DNA of 28,885 nucleotides from CAYWFP01 sp964457365 (GTDB taxonomy: Bacteria; Planctomycetota; SZUA-567): the NCBI GenBank assembly GCA_964457365.1, contig CAYWFP010000052.1, positions 1 to 28,885 of the forward strand. The letters run 5' to 3'. Position 1 is the stretch's first letter, and each line of letters opens with the position of its first letter. Shown here piece by piece: positions 1 to 7,736 of this stretch. The notes under the pieces were generated by a model that was given only the letters and a program-made list of their open reading frames with translations, had not been told where the DNA came from and made no database searches. The position numbers were made by a program, and so were the translations under genes.

Positions 1-1137
1 GAGGCAGAGCAGCAGGTGCTTGTCCGCGGGGTAGTCGCGCGCGCACTTCATGACGTGCGCGATGGCGTGCGAGCTCTCCAGCGCGGGGATGATCCCTTCC
101 AGGCGCGACAACTGCTGGAACGCCTCCACGGCCTCGTCGTCGGTGACGCTGACGTATTGCGCGCGGCCGGTGTCCTTGAGGTAGCTGTGCTCGGGGCCGA
201 CGCCGGGGTAATCGAGGCCGGCCGAGATCGAGTGCGCCTCCCGGATCTGCCCGTCCTCGTCCTGCAGCAGATAGCTCTTGGCGCCGTGGAGCACGCCGGG
301 GCTGCCGGCGCAGAGCGGTGCGGCGTGGCGGCCCGAGTCGATGCCGAAGCCGGCGGCCTCGACGCCGATCAACCGCACCTCGGCGTGGTGGAGGAATTCG
401 TGGAAGATGCCCATGGCGTTGGAGCCGCCGCCGACGCAGGCGAGCACCGCGCTGGGCAGGCGGCCGACCGCCTCGAGCATCTGCCCCCTGGCCTCGCGCC
501 CGATGACCGACTGGAAGGTGCGGACCATCACCGGGTACGGGTGCGGCCCGGCGACGGAGCCGATGCAGTAGAAGGTGGTGCCGACGTTGGCGCACCAGTC
601 GCGGATGGCCTCGTTCATCGCGTCCTTCAAGGTGCGCGTGCCGCTCTCCACCGGGCGGACCTCGGCGCCGAGCAGTTTCATGCGGAAGACGTTCTGCGCC
701 TGGCGCTCGACGTCCTTGGCGCCCATGTAGACGATGCACTCGAGGTCGAAGAGCGCCGCGGCGGTGGCGGTGGCCACGCCGTGCATGCCCGCGCCGGTCT
801 CGGCGATGATACGGCGCTTGCCCATGCGCCGCGCGAGCAGGATCTGGCCGAGGGTGTTGTTGATCTTGTGGCTGCCGGTATGGTTGCAGTCTTCGCGCTT
901 GAGCCAGATCGTCGCGCCGCCGCCGGCCGCGCTCAACCGCCGCGCCGGGGTGAGCGGGCTGGGGCGGCCGACGTAATCGCGCAGCAGCGCGGCGAACTCC
1001 TGGCCGAAGGCCGGGTCGGCATGGGCCTCGGCGAAGGCGGCGGTCAGTTCCTCCACCGCCGGGACGAGCACCTCGGGGATGTAGCGGCCGCCGTAGAGAC
1101 CGTAACGTCCTCTGGCGTCGGGCGGTTCATCGCGCAC
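1..1137 (-). CDS. trpB: tryptophan synthase beta chain, 3' end cut by window edge
   Basis: This is the PLP-dependent beta subunit that condenses indole with serine to make tryptophan, acting in the cytoplasm with TrpA. The minus strand reads RGRYGLYGGRYIPEVL near the N-terminus, then the cofactor motif HTGSHKIN with the Schiff-base lysine at residue 91, ETGAGMHG, and the glycine-rich phosphate loop CVGGGSNAMG. About 379 codons are present; the family is usually about 400 residues, so only the last 20 or so lie outside. I chose the GTG at 1137 because GAGGAG lies 7 bases upstream and the nearby ATG at 1130 is out of frame. Its promoter is at 1177-1205, back to back with that of the glycosyltransferase. 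trpA may lie beyond the left edge but cannot be seen. Identification is firm. Confidence 0.96.
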   Translation of the reverse strand, partial: MRDEPPDARGRYGLYGGRYIPEVLVPAVEELTAAFAEAHADPAFGQEFAALLRDYVGRPSPLTPARRLSAAGGGATIWLKREDCNHTGSHKINNTLGQILLARRMGKRRIIAETGAGMHGVATATAAALFDLECIVYMGAKDVERQAQNVFRMKLLGAEVRPVESGTRTLKDAMNEAIRDWCANVGTTFYCIGSVAGPHPYPVMVRTFQSVIGREARGQMLEAVGRLPSAVLACVGGGSNAMGIFHEFLHHAEVRLIGVEAAGFGIDSGRHAAPLCAGSPGVLHGAKSYLLQDEDGQIREAHSISAGLDYPGVGPEHSYLKDTGRAQYVSVTDDEAVEAFQQLSRLEGIIPALESSHAIAHVMKCARDYPADKHLLLCL

Positions 1138-1176
1138 GCGTAGACTCCTCTTCGGCTGCAACAGACGCAGCAGGCA

Positions 1177-1205
1177 AGAATAGTTGCGCTGCCGGCGAGC
1201 GTCAA
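1177..1205 (-). promoter_or_regulatory. sigma-70 type promoter of trpB
   Basis: On the minus strand TTGACG (1205-1200) is separated by 17 bases from TATTCT (1182-1177). Transcription would start near 1170, giving a leader of about 33 bases that contains the GAGGAG ribosome site. The -35 box lies in the left arm of the inner palindrome described at 1191-1229. Confidence 0.6.
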
Positions 1206-1229
1206 GGGTTGACGCTGGCAATCGCCGGC
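1191..1229. repeat. nested inverted repeats in divergent promoter region
   Basis: An inner perfect palindrome has arms AGCGTCAA (1198-1205) and TTGACGCT (1209-1216) with a 3-base centre. An outer pair, GCCGGCGA (1191-1198) and TCGCCGGC (1222-1229), is also perfect. The inner arms contain the -35 boxes of both divergent promoters, so a dimeric regulator bound here could control trpB and the glycosyltransferase together. No regulator is identified. Confidence 0.6.
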
Positions 1230-1237
1230 GTTAGAAC
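1209..1237 (+). promoter_or_regulatory. promoter of glycosyltransferase gene, possibly leaderless
   Basis: TTGACG (1209-1214) is followed after 17 bases by TAGAAC (1232-1237). The ATG at 1244 is only 6 bases past the -10 box, so the transcript would begin at or next to the start codon. The missing Shine-Dalgarno sequence fits this. Confidence 0.45.
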
Positions 1238-1243
1238 GGTTCC

Positions 1244-2440
1244 ATGCACATCGGGTTCAACTGCCTGACTCTCCGCGGGGGCGAGTACGGCGGCGTCCAG
1301 GTCGCCCTGCGGGGGCTGGTCCACGCCGTCGCGGCCGCGGCGGCACCGGGGGACCGGATCACCCTCTACGCCAGCGACGATCTGCCGGGCACGTGGCTGC
1401 CCGCGGGCGAGACGGTGCGGGCGACAGCCGTCCCGGCGTGGGCCCGGTGGCGGCCGGGTCGGATCCTGTACGAGCAGGCGCTGCTGCCGTGGCGCGTCCG
1501 GCGCGACGGGCTGGACGTGCTGCACTGCCCGGTCTACCTCGCGCCGAGTCGCGCGCGCGTGCCGGTGGTGTTGAACGTCCACGACGCTTTCGCGCTGCTG
1601 CAGCCGCAGTACTGCACCCGGCTCAACGGACTGCATTTCCGCTGGCGACTCCCCGCGAGCCTGCAGACGGCCGCGCGGGTGATCGTCCCGAGCGCGCAGG
1701 TGCGGCACGAGCTGGTCGCCTGGAACGGCATCCGCCGGCGGCATATCGCCGACCTGGCGACGAAGCTGCAGGTCGTGCCGTGGGGCGTGGACGCGCGCTT
1801 CCGGCCGGTGGAGGACGAGGGCCGACGGCGGGCGGTGCGCGAGCGTTACGGGCTGAACGGGCCGTACGTCATCCACGTCGGGCGCAACGAGCCGAAGAAG
1901 AACCTCAAGTCGGTGTTGGAGGCGTTCTTCGCCGCGACGCTCTCGGCGAACCTGCCGCACCGGCTGCTGCTGGCCGGGCCGGGCGGCTGGGGCACGACCG
2001 AGAAGACGCGGAGGCTGATCGGGCAACTGGCGCTGACGGAGAAGGTGATCGAGCCGGGGTTCGTTGCCGAGGAGGACCTGCCGGTGCTCTACAGCGCGGC
2101 GTCGCTGCTGCTGTTCCCCTCCAACGCCGAAGGCTTCGGCTTTCCGGTGCTCGAGGCGATGGCCTGCGGCTGTCCGGTGGTCTGCGCGGAAATTCCCGCG
2201 CTGCGCGAACTGGCCGGCGACGCGGCGCGGCTGGTGGGCGCGTACGACCTGCCGGCGCAGCGCGTGGCGCTGGAGGAGATCCTCGCGGACAGGCAGCGCG
2301 CCGAAGCGATGCGCCAAAAAGGCCTCGCCCGCGCCGAGGCGTTCACGTGGGCGAAGCACGCCGAGGCCGTGTGGGCGATCTACCGCGAGGTGGCCGGGGG
2401 CGCTTCTTCGGTCACGAAGGTCAGTTCCTGCCGCCGGTGA
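1244..2440 (+). CDS. GT4-family glycosyltransferase (glycosyl transferases group 1)
   Basis: This is a 398-residue retaining glycosyltransferase of GT-B fold, probably moving a sugar from a nucleotide donor to a cell-envelope glycan or exported polysaccharide. The N-terminal half starts MHIGFNCLTLRGGEYGG, with the glycine-rich acceptor loop. The C-terminal half has HVGRNEPKKNLKSVLEAF and the GT4 E-x7-E donor motif in EGFGFPVLE (Glu296 and Glu304). No signal peptide or membrane helix is visible, so it is cytosolic or peripheral. The start has no ribosome site and sits 6 bases after a plausible -10 box. The 3' end overlaps the convergent EEP gene by 61 bases. The fold assignment is firm; donor and acceptor cannot be told. 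Confidence 0.9.
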   Translation: MHIGFNCLTLRGGEYGGVQVALRGLVHAVAAAAAPGDRITLYASDDLPGTWLPAGETVRATAVPAWARWRPGRILYEQALLPWRVRRDGLDVLHCPVYLAPSRARVPVVLNVHDAFALLQPQYCTRLNGLHFRWRLPASLQTAARVIVPSAQVRHELVAWNGIRRRHIADLATKLQVVPWGVDARFRPVEDEGRRRAVRERYGLNGPYVIHVGRNEPKKNLKSVLEAFFAATLSANLPHRLLLAGPGGWGTTEKTRRLIGQLALTEKVIEPGFVAEEDLPVLYSAASLLLFPSNAEGFGFPVLEAMACGCPVVCAEIPALRELAGDAARLVGAYDLPAQRVALEEILADRQRAEAMRQKGLARAEAFTWAKHAEAVWAIYREVAGGASSVTKVSSCRR

Positions 2441-3306
2441 TCGCTGTTCCACGAGGTGCGCAGCCGGTAGTCGAGCGGCGCGATCGAATCGCGCACGAGG
2501 CACTGGTCGATGGAGAGCAGCGGGCAGTACGCCGGCCAGGTATGCGACCAGCCCCGGCCGGCGAGGTCGTAGGCGTGGGCGTAGCCCGGCGGCAGATCCC
2601 GCAGCCCCCAGGCGCGGCGGGGACAGTTGAAGTCGCCGACGACGATGTCGGGCCGGTGGAGTTCGATCAGCATGCGCACCCAGGCGAGGTAATCCCGGCG
2701 GTCGTGCCAGAGGCTCGAGGGCAGGTCGAGCGCCAGCACGCAAAGCATGCCCCCGCGATATCGCCACATCGCCAGGCACGATTTGGCGTCGGCGAAAGAA
2801 TACTCGCAGAGGAGACCGAAGTCGCCCTTGGCCATAATGACAAACGTTTCGCTTCGCACCACCGTATAGGCCTGTTTCCCCGTCGTCGGCATCGGCGCGG
2901 CCCAGCCGGGGCAGAATTCGGACAAGACGTAGATGTCCGCGCCGTCCTCGGCGGCGTCCCGGCGGATCTCGTCCAACGCCTCTTTGCCGTACCAGAGATT
3001 CCAGTGCACCAGCTCGAGCGGCGGGCCGTCGACGGCGGGGCGGGGCGGCCGGTGCCAGTGATGGTCGAGGAAAAACGCGGTCAGAAGCGGCGGCAGGGCC
3101 AAGAGCGAGATCAGCAGCAGCGTGCGCGTGCGCAGCACGCGCCATCCGAGCAACGCCACGACGAGGATGCCGACTCCCCACAGAAGGCTCGGGACGTAAA
3201 ACAGCGGCGCCAGCAGCCAGACGCGTTCGCGCACGAGCTGCCCGACGAGCCAGAGTGCGAAGAGGGGGACGGCGAAGGCGGTAAAGACGCGCGCGCATTT
3301 ACTCAT
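2380..3306 (-). CDS. membrane-anchored endonuclease/exonuclease/phosphatase (EEP) family protein
   Basis: A 308-residue protein. The first 80 or so residues hold about three hydrophobic helices (roughly residues 8-24, 28-55 and 60-79). A C-terminal EEP (DNase I-like) domain follows. The metal-dependent phosphodiesterase signature is complete: WNLWYG with Asn103, SE with Glu130, VVGDFN with Asp225 and Asn227, IDQ with Asp267, and SDH with Asp289-His290. The layout resembles YafD-like proteins, with helices anchoring a hydrolase of nucleic acid, phosphoinositide or another phosphodiester. The start ATG overlaps the stop of the upstream RluA gene (shared ATGAGTAA), so the two are probably co-translated. 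The 3' end overlaps the convergent glycosyltransferase. Substrate unknown. Confidence 0.85.
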   Translation of the reverse strand: MSKCARVFTAFAVPLFALWLVGQLVRERVWLLAPLFYVPSLLWGVGILVVALLGWRVLRTRTLLLISLLALPPLLTAFFLDHHWHRPPRPAVDGPPLELVHWNLWYGKEALDEIRRDAAEDGADIYVLSEFCPGWAAPMPTTGKQAYTVVRSETFVIMAKGDFGLLCEYSFADAKSCLAMWRYRGGMLCVLALDLPSSLWHDRRDYLAWVRMLIELHRPDIVVGDFNCPRRAWGLRDLPPGYAHAYDLAGRGWSHTWPAYCPLLSIDQCLVRDSIAPLDYRLRTSWNSDHRRQELTFVTEEAPPATSR

Positions 3307-4048
3307 CGGACGCCTTCTTCAGCGCGGCCCGCCAGTCGGGGAAGAAATAGTCCGCCGCCGCCGCCAGGTCCTCCGGCAGCGGCGCCTCGAGCCGCAGCGG
3401 TCGGTGCTCCGCCGGATGGGTGAACGCGACGCGCCAGGCGTGCAGCGCCTGCCGCGCGAGGCCGCAGGACTGCTTCGCCTCTGCGTTGGCCGGCCGCTCG
3501 CCGTACTGGTCGTCGCCGAGGATCGGGCGCCCCAGCGCGGCGGCGTGGACGCGGATCTGGTGGGTGCGGCCGTGGTGCGGACGGAAGAGGAGCAGGCTCG
3601 CTTGCGGTTCGCTGCCGTCGCGCGAGGCGCGCAGCAGGCGATACCGCGTCACCGCCTCGAGCCCTTTGCCGCCCTTGGCCACCTGCACCGGCCGGCGTCC
3701 GCCGCGCCACTTCGAGAGCGGACGGTTGATCGTGCCGCCGGCGCTGCGGGGCGCGCCGAGGCAGATCGCGAGGTAATCCTTATGCACCTCGCGCTGCCGG
3801 AACAACTTCTCCAGCGGCTTGCGCGCCTCGCGCGTCACGGCGAAGAGCTGTACGCCGCTGGTATCGCGGTCGAGCCGGTGCACCGGGGCCAGCTGCGGCA
3901 GTTCGAGCCCGCGGCGCATCAGGCTCGAGAAGCACCGGCGGCCGCCGCCCTCGACGATCGTTTCCCAGCCGGGGGGCTTGCACGCGGCTACCAGCGTCTC
4001 GTCGCGGTGGATGAGGCGGGCTTGCGGTTCGCTTCCGTCCGGATTCAT
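3299..4048 (-). CDS. RluA-family RNA pseudouridine synthase
   Basis: A 249-residue enzyme that isomerises uridine to pseudouridine in rRNA or tRNA. It has the family signature HRLDRDTSG, whose aspartate is the catalytic nucleophile, followed by HKDYLAICLG, then RPHHGRTHQIRVH and LGRPILGDDQYG, the RluA/RluC/RluD landmarks. There is no N-terminal S4 domain, which places it with the RluA/TruC subgroup. The ATG at 4048 is preceded at once by AGAGGA, and a -10-like TATCAT lies at 4060-4055, only 6 bases from the ATG, so initiation is odd and could be leaderless. The peptide DGSEPQA occurs twice, at the N-terminus and internally. It is probably in an operon with the EEP gene. Confidence 0.93.
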   Translation of the reverse strand: MNPDGSEPQARLIHRDETLVAACKPPGWETIVEGGGRRCFSSLMRRGLELPQLAPVHRLDRDTSGVQLFAVTREARKPLEKLFRQREVHKDYLAICLGAPRSAGGTINRPLSKWRGGRRPVQVAKGGKGLEAVTRYRLLRASRDGSEPQASLLLFRPHHGRTHQIRVHAAALGRPILGDDQYGERPANAEAKQSCGLARQALHAWRVAFTHPAEHRPLRLEAPLPEDLAAAADYFFPDWRAALKKASDE

Positions 4049-4147
4049 TCCTCTATGATACCGCTTCGCATCCGGTGAAAAAAGCCGGTTTCTTGCTTTC
4101 GCACGCCCGGACGGGTAGGCTCGGGCGCAGCGAAGATGGAGGCGAGC

Positions 4148-5464
4148 GTGCTCGAACTGCTGCTGAACCTGCCGGCGCTGCTGAAGATCCTCGGCGCGCT
4201 GGCGTTGATTCTGGCGCTGAACGCCGCGCTCAAGAGCCTGACCGCGGCGACGCTGATCGCGGCGCTGGCGCTGGGAGTCTGGCTGGGGCATCCGCTGCTG
4301 CCGGGGGCGGACTCGCCCGGCGTGGGGCGGATCGCCTTGGAGCGGCTGATCTCGCCGGACAATCTCATGCTCGGGACGATCATCGTGCAGGTGGTCTGCC
4401 TGAGCTACATGATGGCCGAGTGGGGCGTGATGGAGGAGCTCGTCGGCGCGGTCAAGCGGCGCATCAGCCGCCGCGCGGCGATGGCGGCGCTGCCGGCGAT
4501 CATCGGCTGGCTGCCGATGCCGGGGGGAGCCTACTTCTCCGCGCCGCTGGTCGACCGCTGCGACCTCGGCCAGCAGATTCCGCCGCTGATCAAGACCAAG
4601 ACCAACTACTGGTTCCGGCACATCTGGGAGTACTGGTGGCCGCTCTACCCGGGGGTGATGCTGGCGCTGATGCTGACCGGGCTGCCGCTCTGGCAGTGGG
4701 TCTTGCTGATGCTGCCGTTCAGCCTCGCGGCGGTGGGGGTGGGCTACCTGTACCTGCTGCGCCGGGTGCCGGAGGAGGTCGGCGCCGCGGCCGGGACCGA
4801 CGCGGAGGGCGGGTCGCTCCTGGCGCTGGTGGGGCCGATTCTGCTGACCATCCTCCTCTACGCGCTGATCCAGGTCGCCACGCCGCGGGTCTACGAGGTC
4901 AACCGCTACCTGCCGATGGTGATCGGGCTCTGCGGCGGGATACTGCTGCTGGCGCGGCAGCGACGGATCGGCAGCGGGCAAACAGGCCGGATCCTTCTCA
5001 AGAGCAACACGTTGAAGATGGTGGTCATCGTCTTCGCCGTGCGCGTCTTCGGCGCCATGATCGACGCGAAGCTCCCCGGCGGGGTCGACCTCGGCGCGCG
5101 CATGAGCGAGGAGATCGCGCGCTGGCACATTCCCGCGCTCCTGATCGTCATGATCGTGCCGTTCGTCTGCGGGCTGACCACCGGCATCGCCATCGGCATG
5201 GTCGGCGCGGGGCTGCCGGTGGTGGTGCTGCTGGCGGGGAAGGATCCGGATCCGGCGACCTTGCTGAGCTACACCGCCCTCGGCTACAGCTTCGGCTACA
5301 TCGGCATCATCCTCTCGCCGGTGCATATCTGCCTGCTGGTCTCCAACGAGTACTTCAAGGTCAGGCTGATGCACAGCCTGGTGCGGCTCTTGCCGCCGTC
5401 GCTGACGATGCTGGCGCTGACGGTGGGGTATCATTTCCTGATTCGGTTCGTCTTCACCCCGTGA
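4148..5464 (+). CDS. DUF401 family integral membrane protein (putative transporter)
   Basis: A polytopic membrane protein of about 438 residues with roughly ten hydrophobic segments. The DUF401 landmarks are GWLPMPGGAYFSAPLVDRC and KTNYWFRHIWEYWWPLYPG. The family belongs to the ion-transporter superfamily; its substrate is not established, although anion or dicarboxylate transport is often supposed. The frame is open from an ATG at 4136, but GGAGG at 4138-4142 stands 5 bases before a GTG at 4148. That start gives an N-terminus (VLELLLNLPALLKILG) better matching the hydrophobic start expected of the family. The 3' end meets a remnant gene on the other strand. No operon partner is obvious. Confidence 0.85.
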   Translation: MLELLLNLPALLKILGALALILALNAALKSLTAATLIAALALGVWLGHPLLPGADSPGVGRIALERLISPDNLMLGTIIVQVVCLSYMMAEWGVMEELVGAVKRRISRRAAMAALPAIIGWLPMPGGAYFSAPLVDRCDLGQQIPPLIKTKTNYWFRHIWEYWWPLYPGVMLALMLTGLPLWQWVLLMLPFSLAAVGVGYLYLLRRVPEEVGAAAGTDAEGGSLLALVGPILLTILLYALIQVATPRVYEVNRYLPMVIGLCGGILLLARQRRIGSGQTGRILLKSNTLKMVVIVFAVRVFGAMIDAKLPGGVDLGARMSEEIARWHIPALLIVMIVPFVCGLTTGIAIGMVGAGLPVVVLLAGKDPDPATLLSYTALGYSFGYIGIILSPVHICLLVSNEYFKVRLMHSLVRLLPPSLTMLALTVGYHFLIRFVFTP

Positions 5465-5523
5465 GCGGCGAGTTGCGCGCGCGTATCCTCGTCCGCCGGC
5501 GCGGCGATGAAGGTGCGGATCAT
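5431..5523 (-). pseudogene. remnant of thpR-like gene (RNA 2',3'-cyclic phosphodiesterase), 5' end only
   Basis: AAGGAG (5534-5529) stands 5 bases before an ATG, and the frame reads MIRTFIAAPADEDTRAQLAA. This resembles the first 20 or so residues of ThpR/2'-5' RNA ligase-like proteins, which begin with a conserved R-x-F-[IV]-A strand. After about residue 21 the frame enters the antisense of the DUF401 3' end and stops at residue 30, whereas the family is about 180 residues. The break coincides with the DUF401 stop codon, so a deletion joined the two. The match is short and from memory, so the family call is tentative. Confidence 0.4.
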
Positions 5524-5532
5524 CCCGGCTCC

Positions 5533-5564
5533 TTGACAACGGGGCGGTTTCCCTGTTTTATACA
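5533..5564 (+). promoter_or_regulatory. promoter of the NAGS-argH unit
   Basis: An exact TTGACA (5533-5538) is followed by TTTTAT after 17 bases (5556-5561), or TATACA (5559-5564) after 20. It lies in a short AT-rich patch just before the N-acetylglutamate synthase start. The -35 box is certain as a sequence; which -10 is used is not. Confidence 0.5.
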
Positions 5565-5599
5565 TATTCCCGCGCCGCACGCCAATGCCGGAGAAGCAC

Positions 5600-6061
5600 G
5601 TGATTCGCAAAGCCCGCGTCACCGACATCCCCCGGATCCACGCGCTGGTCAACGCCTTCGCCAAGGAGGAGTTGATGCTGCCCTTGTCCATCGGCGACAT
5701 CACCGAGCGGCTGCGCGATTTTCATCTCGCCGAGGACGACGGTGCCGTCGTCGGCTGCGTGGCGCTGCACGTGGTCTGGGAGGGGCTGGTGGAGGTGCGC
5801 TCGCTGGCGGTCGAGCGCGGGCGGCAGAAGCGCGGGCTGGGCGCGAAGCTGGTCGAGGCGGCGCTGGCGGAGTGCGCGGCGCTGGGCGCGACCGAGGTAT
5901 TCACGCTGACGTATATCCCGGAGTTCTTCGAGCGTTTCGGCTTTCGGCGCGTCGAGCGCAGCACCCTGCCGCACAAGGTCTGGCAGGACTGCACCAAGTG
6001 CACCAAGTTCCCCGACTGCGGCGAGATCGCGCTGACGCGGCCGGTGGCATTACGGGAGTAA
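5600..6061 (+). CDS. short GNAT N-acetyltransferase, probable N-acetylglutamate synthase
   Basis: About 153 residues, a single GNAT domain. The acetyl-CoA loop is seen in RGRQKRGLGAKLVEAAL. The C-terminal stretch LPHKVWQDCTKCTKFPDCGE, with its cysteines, is typical of the stand-alone N-acetylglutamate synthases that lack the amino-acid-kinase domain of classical ArgA. It would acetylate glutamate, the first step of arginine synthesis, and argH follows after 3 bases. The frame is open from an ATG at 5585, but GGAG (5590-5593) 6 bases before a GTG at 5600 gives the expected N-terminus VIRKARVTDIPRIHALVN. The ribosome site of argH (GGGAG) lies inside its last codons. Confidence 0.85.
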   Translation: MIRKARVTDIPRIHALVNAFAKEELMLPLSIGDITERLRDFHLAEDDGAVVGCVALHVVWEGLVEVRSLAVERGRQKRGLGAKLVEAALAECAALGATEVFTLTYIPEFFERFGFRRVERSTLPHKVWQDCTKCTKFPDCGEIALTRPVALRE

Positions 6062-6064
6062 ACC

Positions 6065-7441
6065 ATGGCCAAACTCTGGAAAGGGCGCTTCACCGGCGGC
6101 ACGCACCCGCTGCTGGAGGCGTTCAGCGAATCGATCAGCTTCGACCGCGAACTCGCGGAGGCGGATATCGACGGCAGCCTCGCGCACGCGAAGATGCTCG
6201 CGGAGGTGGGGCTGCTGGCGAAGAAGGACCTGCGCGCGCTCCGCAAGGGCCTCGAGGAGATCCGCGCCGAGATCCGGAGCGGCGCGTTCGAGTTCCGCGC
6301 CGCCGACGAGGACATCCACATGGCCGTCGAGGGCGCGCTCAAACGCAAGATCGGCGAGCCCGCCGGGCGGCTGCATGCCGCGCGCAGCCGCAACGACCAG
6401 GTGGCCACGGACCTGCGCCTCTGGACGCGGCGCAAGATCGACTGGCTCGACCGCTTGCTGCACGAGTTGCAGAAGTCGCTGCTGAGCGTGGCCGAGCGCG
6501 AGAAGGATATGGTCATCCCCGGCTATACCCACCTGCAGCGCGCGCAGCCGGTGGCGCTGGCGCAGCACCTGCTGGCGTATGTGGAGATGCTGCAGCGCGA
6601 TCGCGACCGCCTGCAGGATGCCCGGACGCGCGTCAACCTGCTGCCGCTGGGGAGCGGGGCGCTGGCCGGGACGACGCTGCCGATCGACCGCGAGGCGGTC
6701 TGTCGCGAACTCGGCTTCGCCGGCCTCTGCATGAACAGCATGGACGCGGTCTCCGACCGGGACTTCGTCATCGAGACGCAGGCGGCGCTGGCGCTGCTGT
6801 TCGTGCACCTCTCGCGCTTCGCCGAGGACGTTATCCTCTGGGCGAGCGCGGAGTGGGGGCTGGTGGAACTCGACGACGCGTGGAGCACGGGCAGCTCGAT
6901 CATGCCGCAGAAGCGCAACCCCGACCTGCTGGAGCTGACCCGGGGCAAGACCGGCCGCGTCGTCGGCGGGTTGATGGCGCTTTTTACCGTGGTCAAGGGC
7001 CTGCCCATGACCTACAATCGCGACCTGCAGGAGGACAAGGAGCCGTTCTTCGACGCGGTGCGCACGGCCGAGGAGACGCTGGCGTGCCTGGCCGAGTTCG
7101 TGCCGACGCTGCGCTTCGACCGGGAGCGCGCGCGGGCGATGCTGGCCGACGGCTTCCTCGACGCCACGGTGATGGCCGAGTACCTGGTGGAGAAAGGGCT
7201 GCCGTTCCGGGAGGCGCACGGCGTGGTGGGGCGGCTGGTACGGCTGGCCGAAGGCGAGGGCGTCGCCCTGGCGCGGGTGCCGTTGACGGCGATGTTGGAC
7301 GTCTGCGATCTCTTCGCGCGCGATATCTACGCGCGGCTCGACCCGGCCAGGGCGGTGAAGGCGTACCGGGCCGCGGGCGGCGCGGGCGGGCGCGAGGTGG
7401 GCAAGGCGTTGCGCCGCTGGAAACGGCGGCTGCAAGGGTAG
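6065..7441 (+). CDS. argH: argininosuccinate lyase
   Basis: A 458-residue enzyme that splits argininosuccinate into arginine and fumarate in the last step of arginine synthesis; the family forms cytoplasmic homotetramers. It starts MAKLWKGRFTGGTHPLLEAF, has HAARSRNDQV and PGYTHLQRAQP, and the fumarase/aspartase signature GSSIMPQKRNP at residues 276-286 with the catalytic serine in the flexible loop. Full length for the family. It starts 3 bases after the N-acetylglutamate synthase stop with GGGAG overlapping that gene's end, so the two are one transcription unit under the promoter at 5533-5564. Nothing unusual in the active-site motifs. Confidence 0.97.
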   Translation: MAKLWKGRFTGGTHPLLEAFSESISFDRELAEADIDGSLAHAKMLAEVGLLAKKDLRALRKGLEEIRAEIRSGAFEFRAADEDIHMAVEGALKRKIGEPAGRLHAARSRNDQVATDLRLWTRRKIDWLDRLLHELQKSLLSVAEREKDMVIPGYTHLQRAQPVALAQHLLAYVEMLQRDRDRLQDARTRVNLLPLGSGALAGTTLPIDREAVCRELGFAGLCMNSMDAVSDRDFVIETQAALALLFVHLSRFAEDVILWASAEWGLVELDDAWSTGSSIMPQKRNPDLLELTRGKTGRVVGGLMALFTVVKGLPMTYNRDLQEDKEPFFDAVRTAEETLACLAEFVPTLRFDRERARAMLADGFLDATVMAEYLVEKGLPFREAHGVVGRLVRLAEGEGVALARVPLTAMLDVCDLFARDIYARLDPARAVKAYRAAGGAGGREVGKALRRWKRRLQG

Positions 7442-7490
7442 GCTTTCTCGGCGCGCCCGAGGCGGCGTACGCATCCTGAAAGGAACGAGC

Positions 7491-7736
7491 ATGTCCCCGA
7501 AGGACAATGGCGACGGGAAGCTGACCTTCCTCAGCGCCTGGGTGGAGGACCTGGAGTCGCGCATGAAGATCCAGGAGGAGCATTTCCAGAAGCTCAACTT
7601 CGAGTCGCTCTCGGAGATCGTCAACTTCATGGTCGACGTCAACACCTCCATCGCCAGGCTGAAGAAGACGGTCGAGGGCATGGACGAACGGCTTGCCGCG
7701 CTCGAGCGCGCGCACGCGCAACCGGAGGAAGGCTGA
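7491..7736 (+). CDS. small coiled-coil protein, weakly SlyX-like
   Basis: An 81-residue acidic protein with AAGGA before its ATG. Residues 15-75 are predicted helical with heptad-like hydrophobic spacing (VEDLESRMKIQEEHFQKL, then IARLKKTVEGMDERLAALE), so a dimeric coiled coil is likely. The segment VEDLESRMKIQEE recalls SlyX, but the middle part does not, so this is only a loose resemblance. It starts 49 bases after argH, and its TGA overlaps the ATG of the next gene by one base, which implies coupling with the hydrolase. No membrane segment or signal is visible. Function unknown. Confidence 0.7.
   Translation: MSPKDNGDGKLTFLSAWVEDLESRMKIQEEHFQKLNFESLSEIVNFMVDVNTSIARLKKTVEGMDERLAALERAHAQPEEG

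Noticed and set aside
4075..7479. 1134-codon open frame on the plus strand across DUF401, NAGS and argH
   Set aside because: It is an out-of-frame shadow of three recognised genes.
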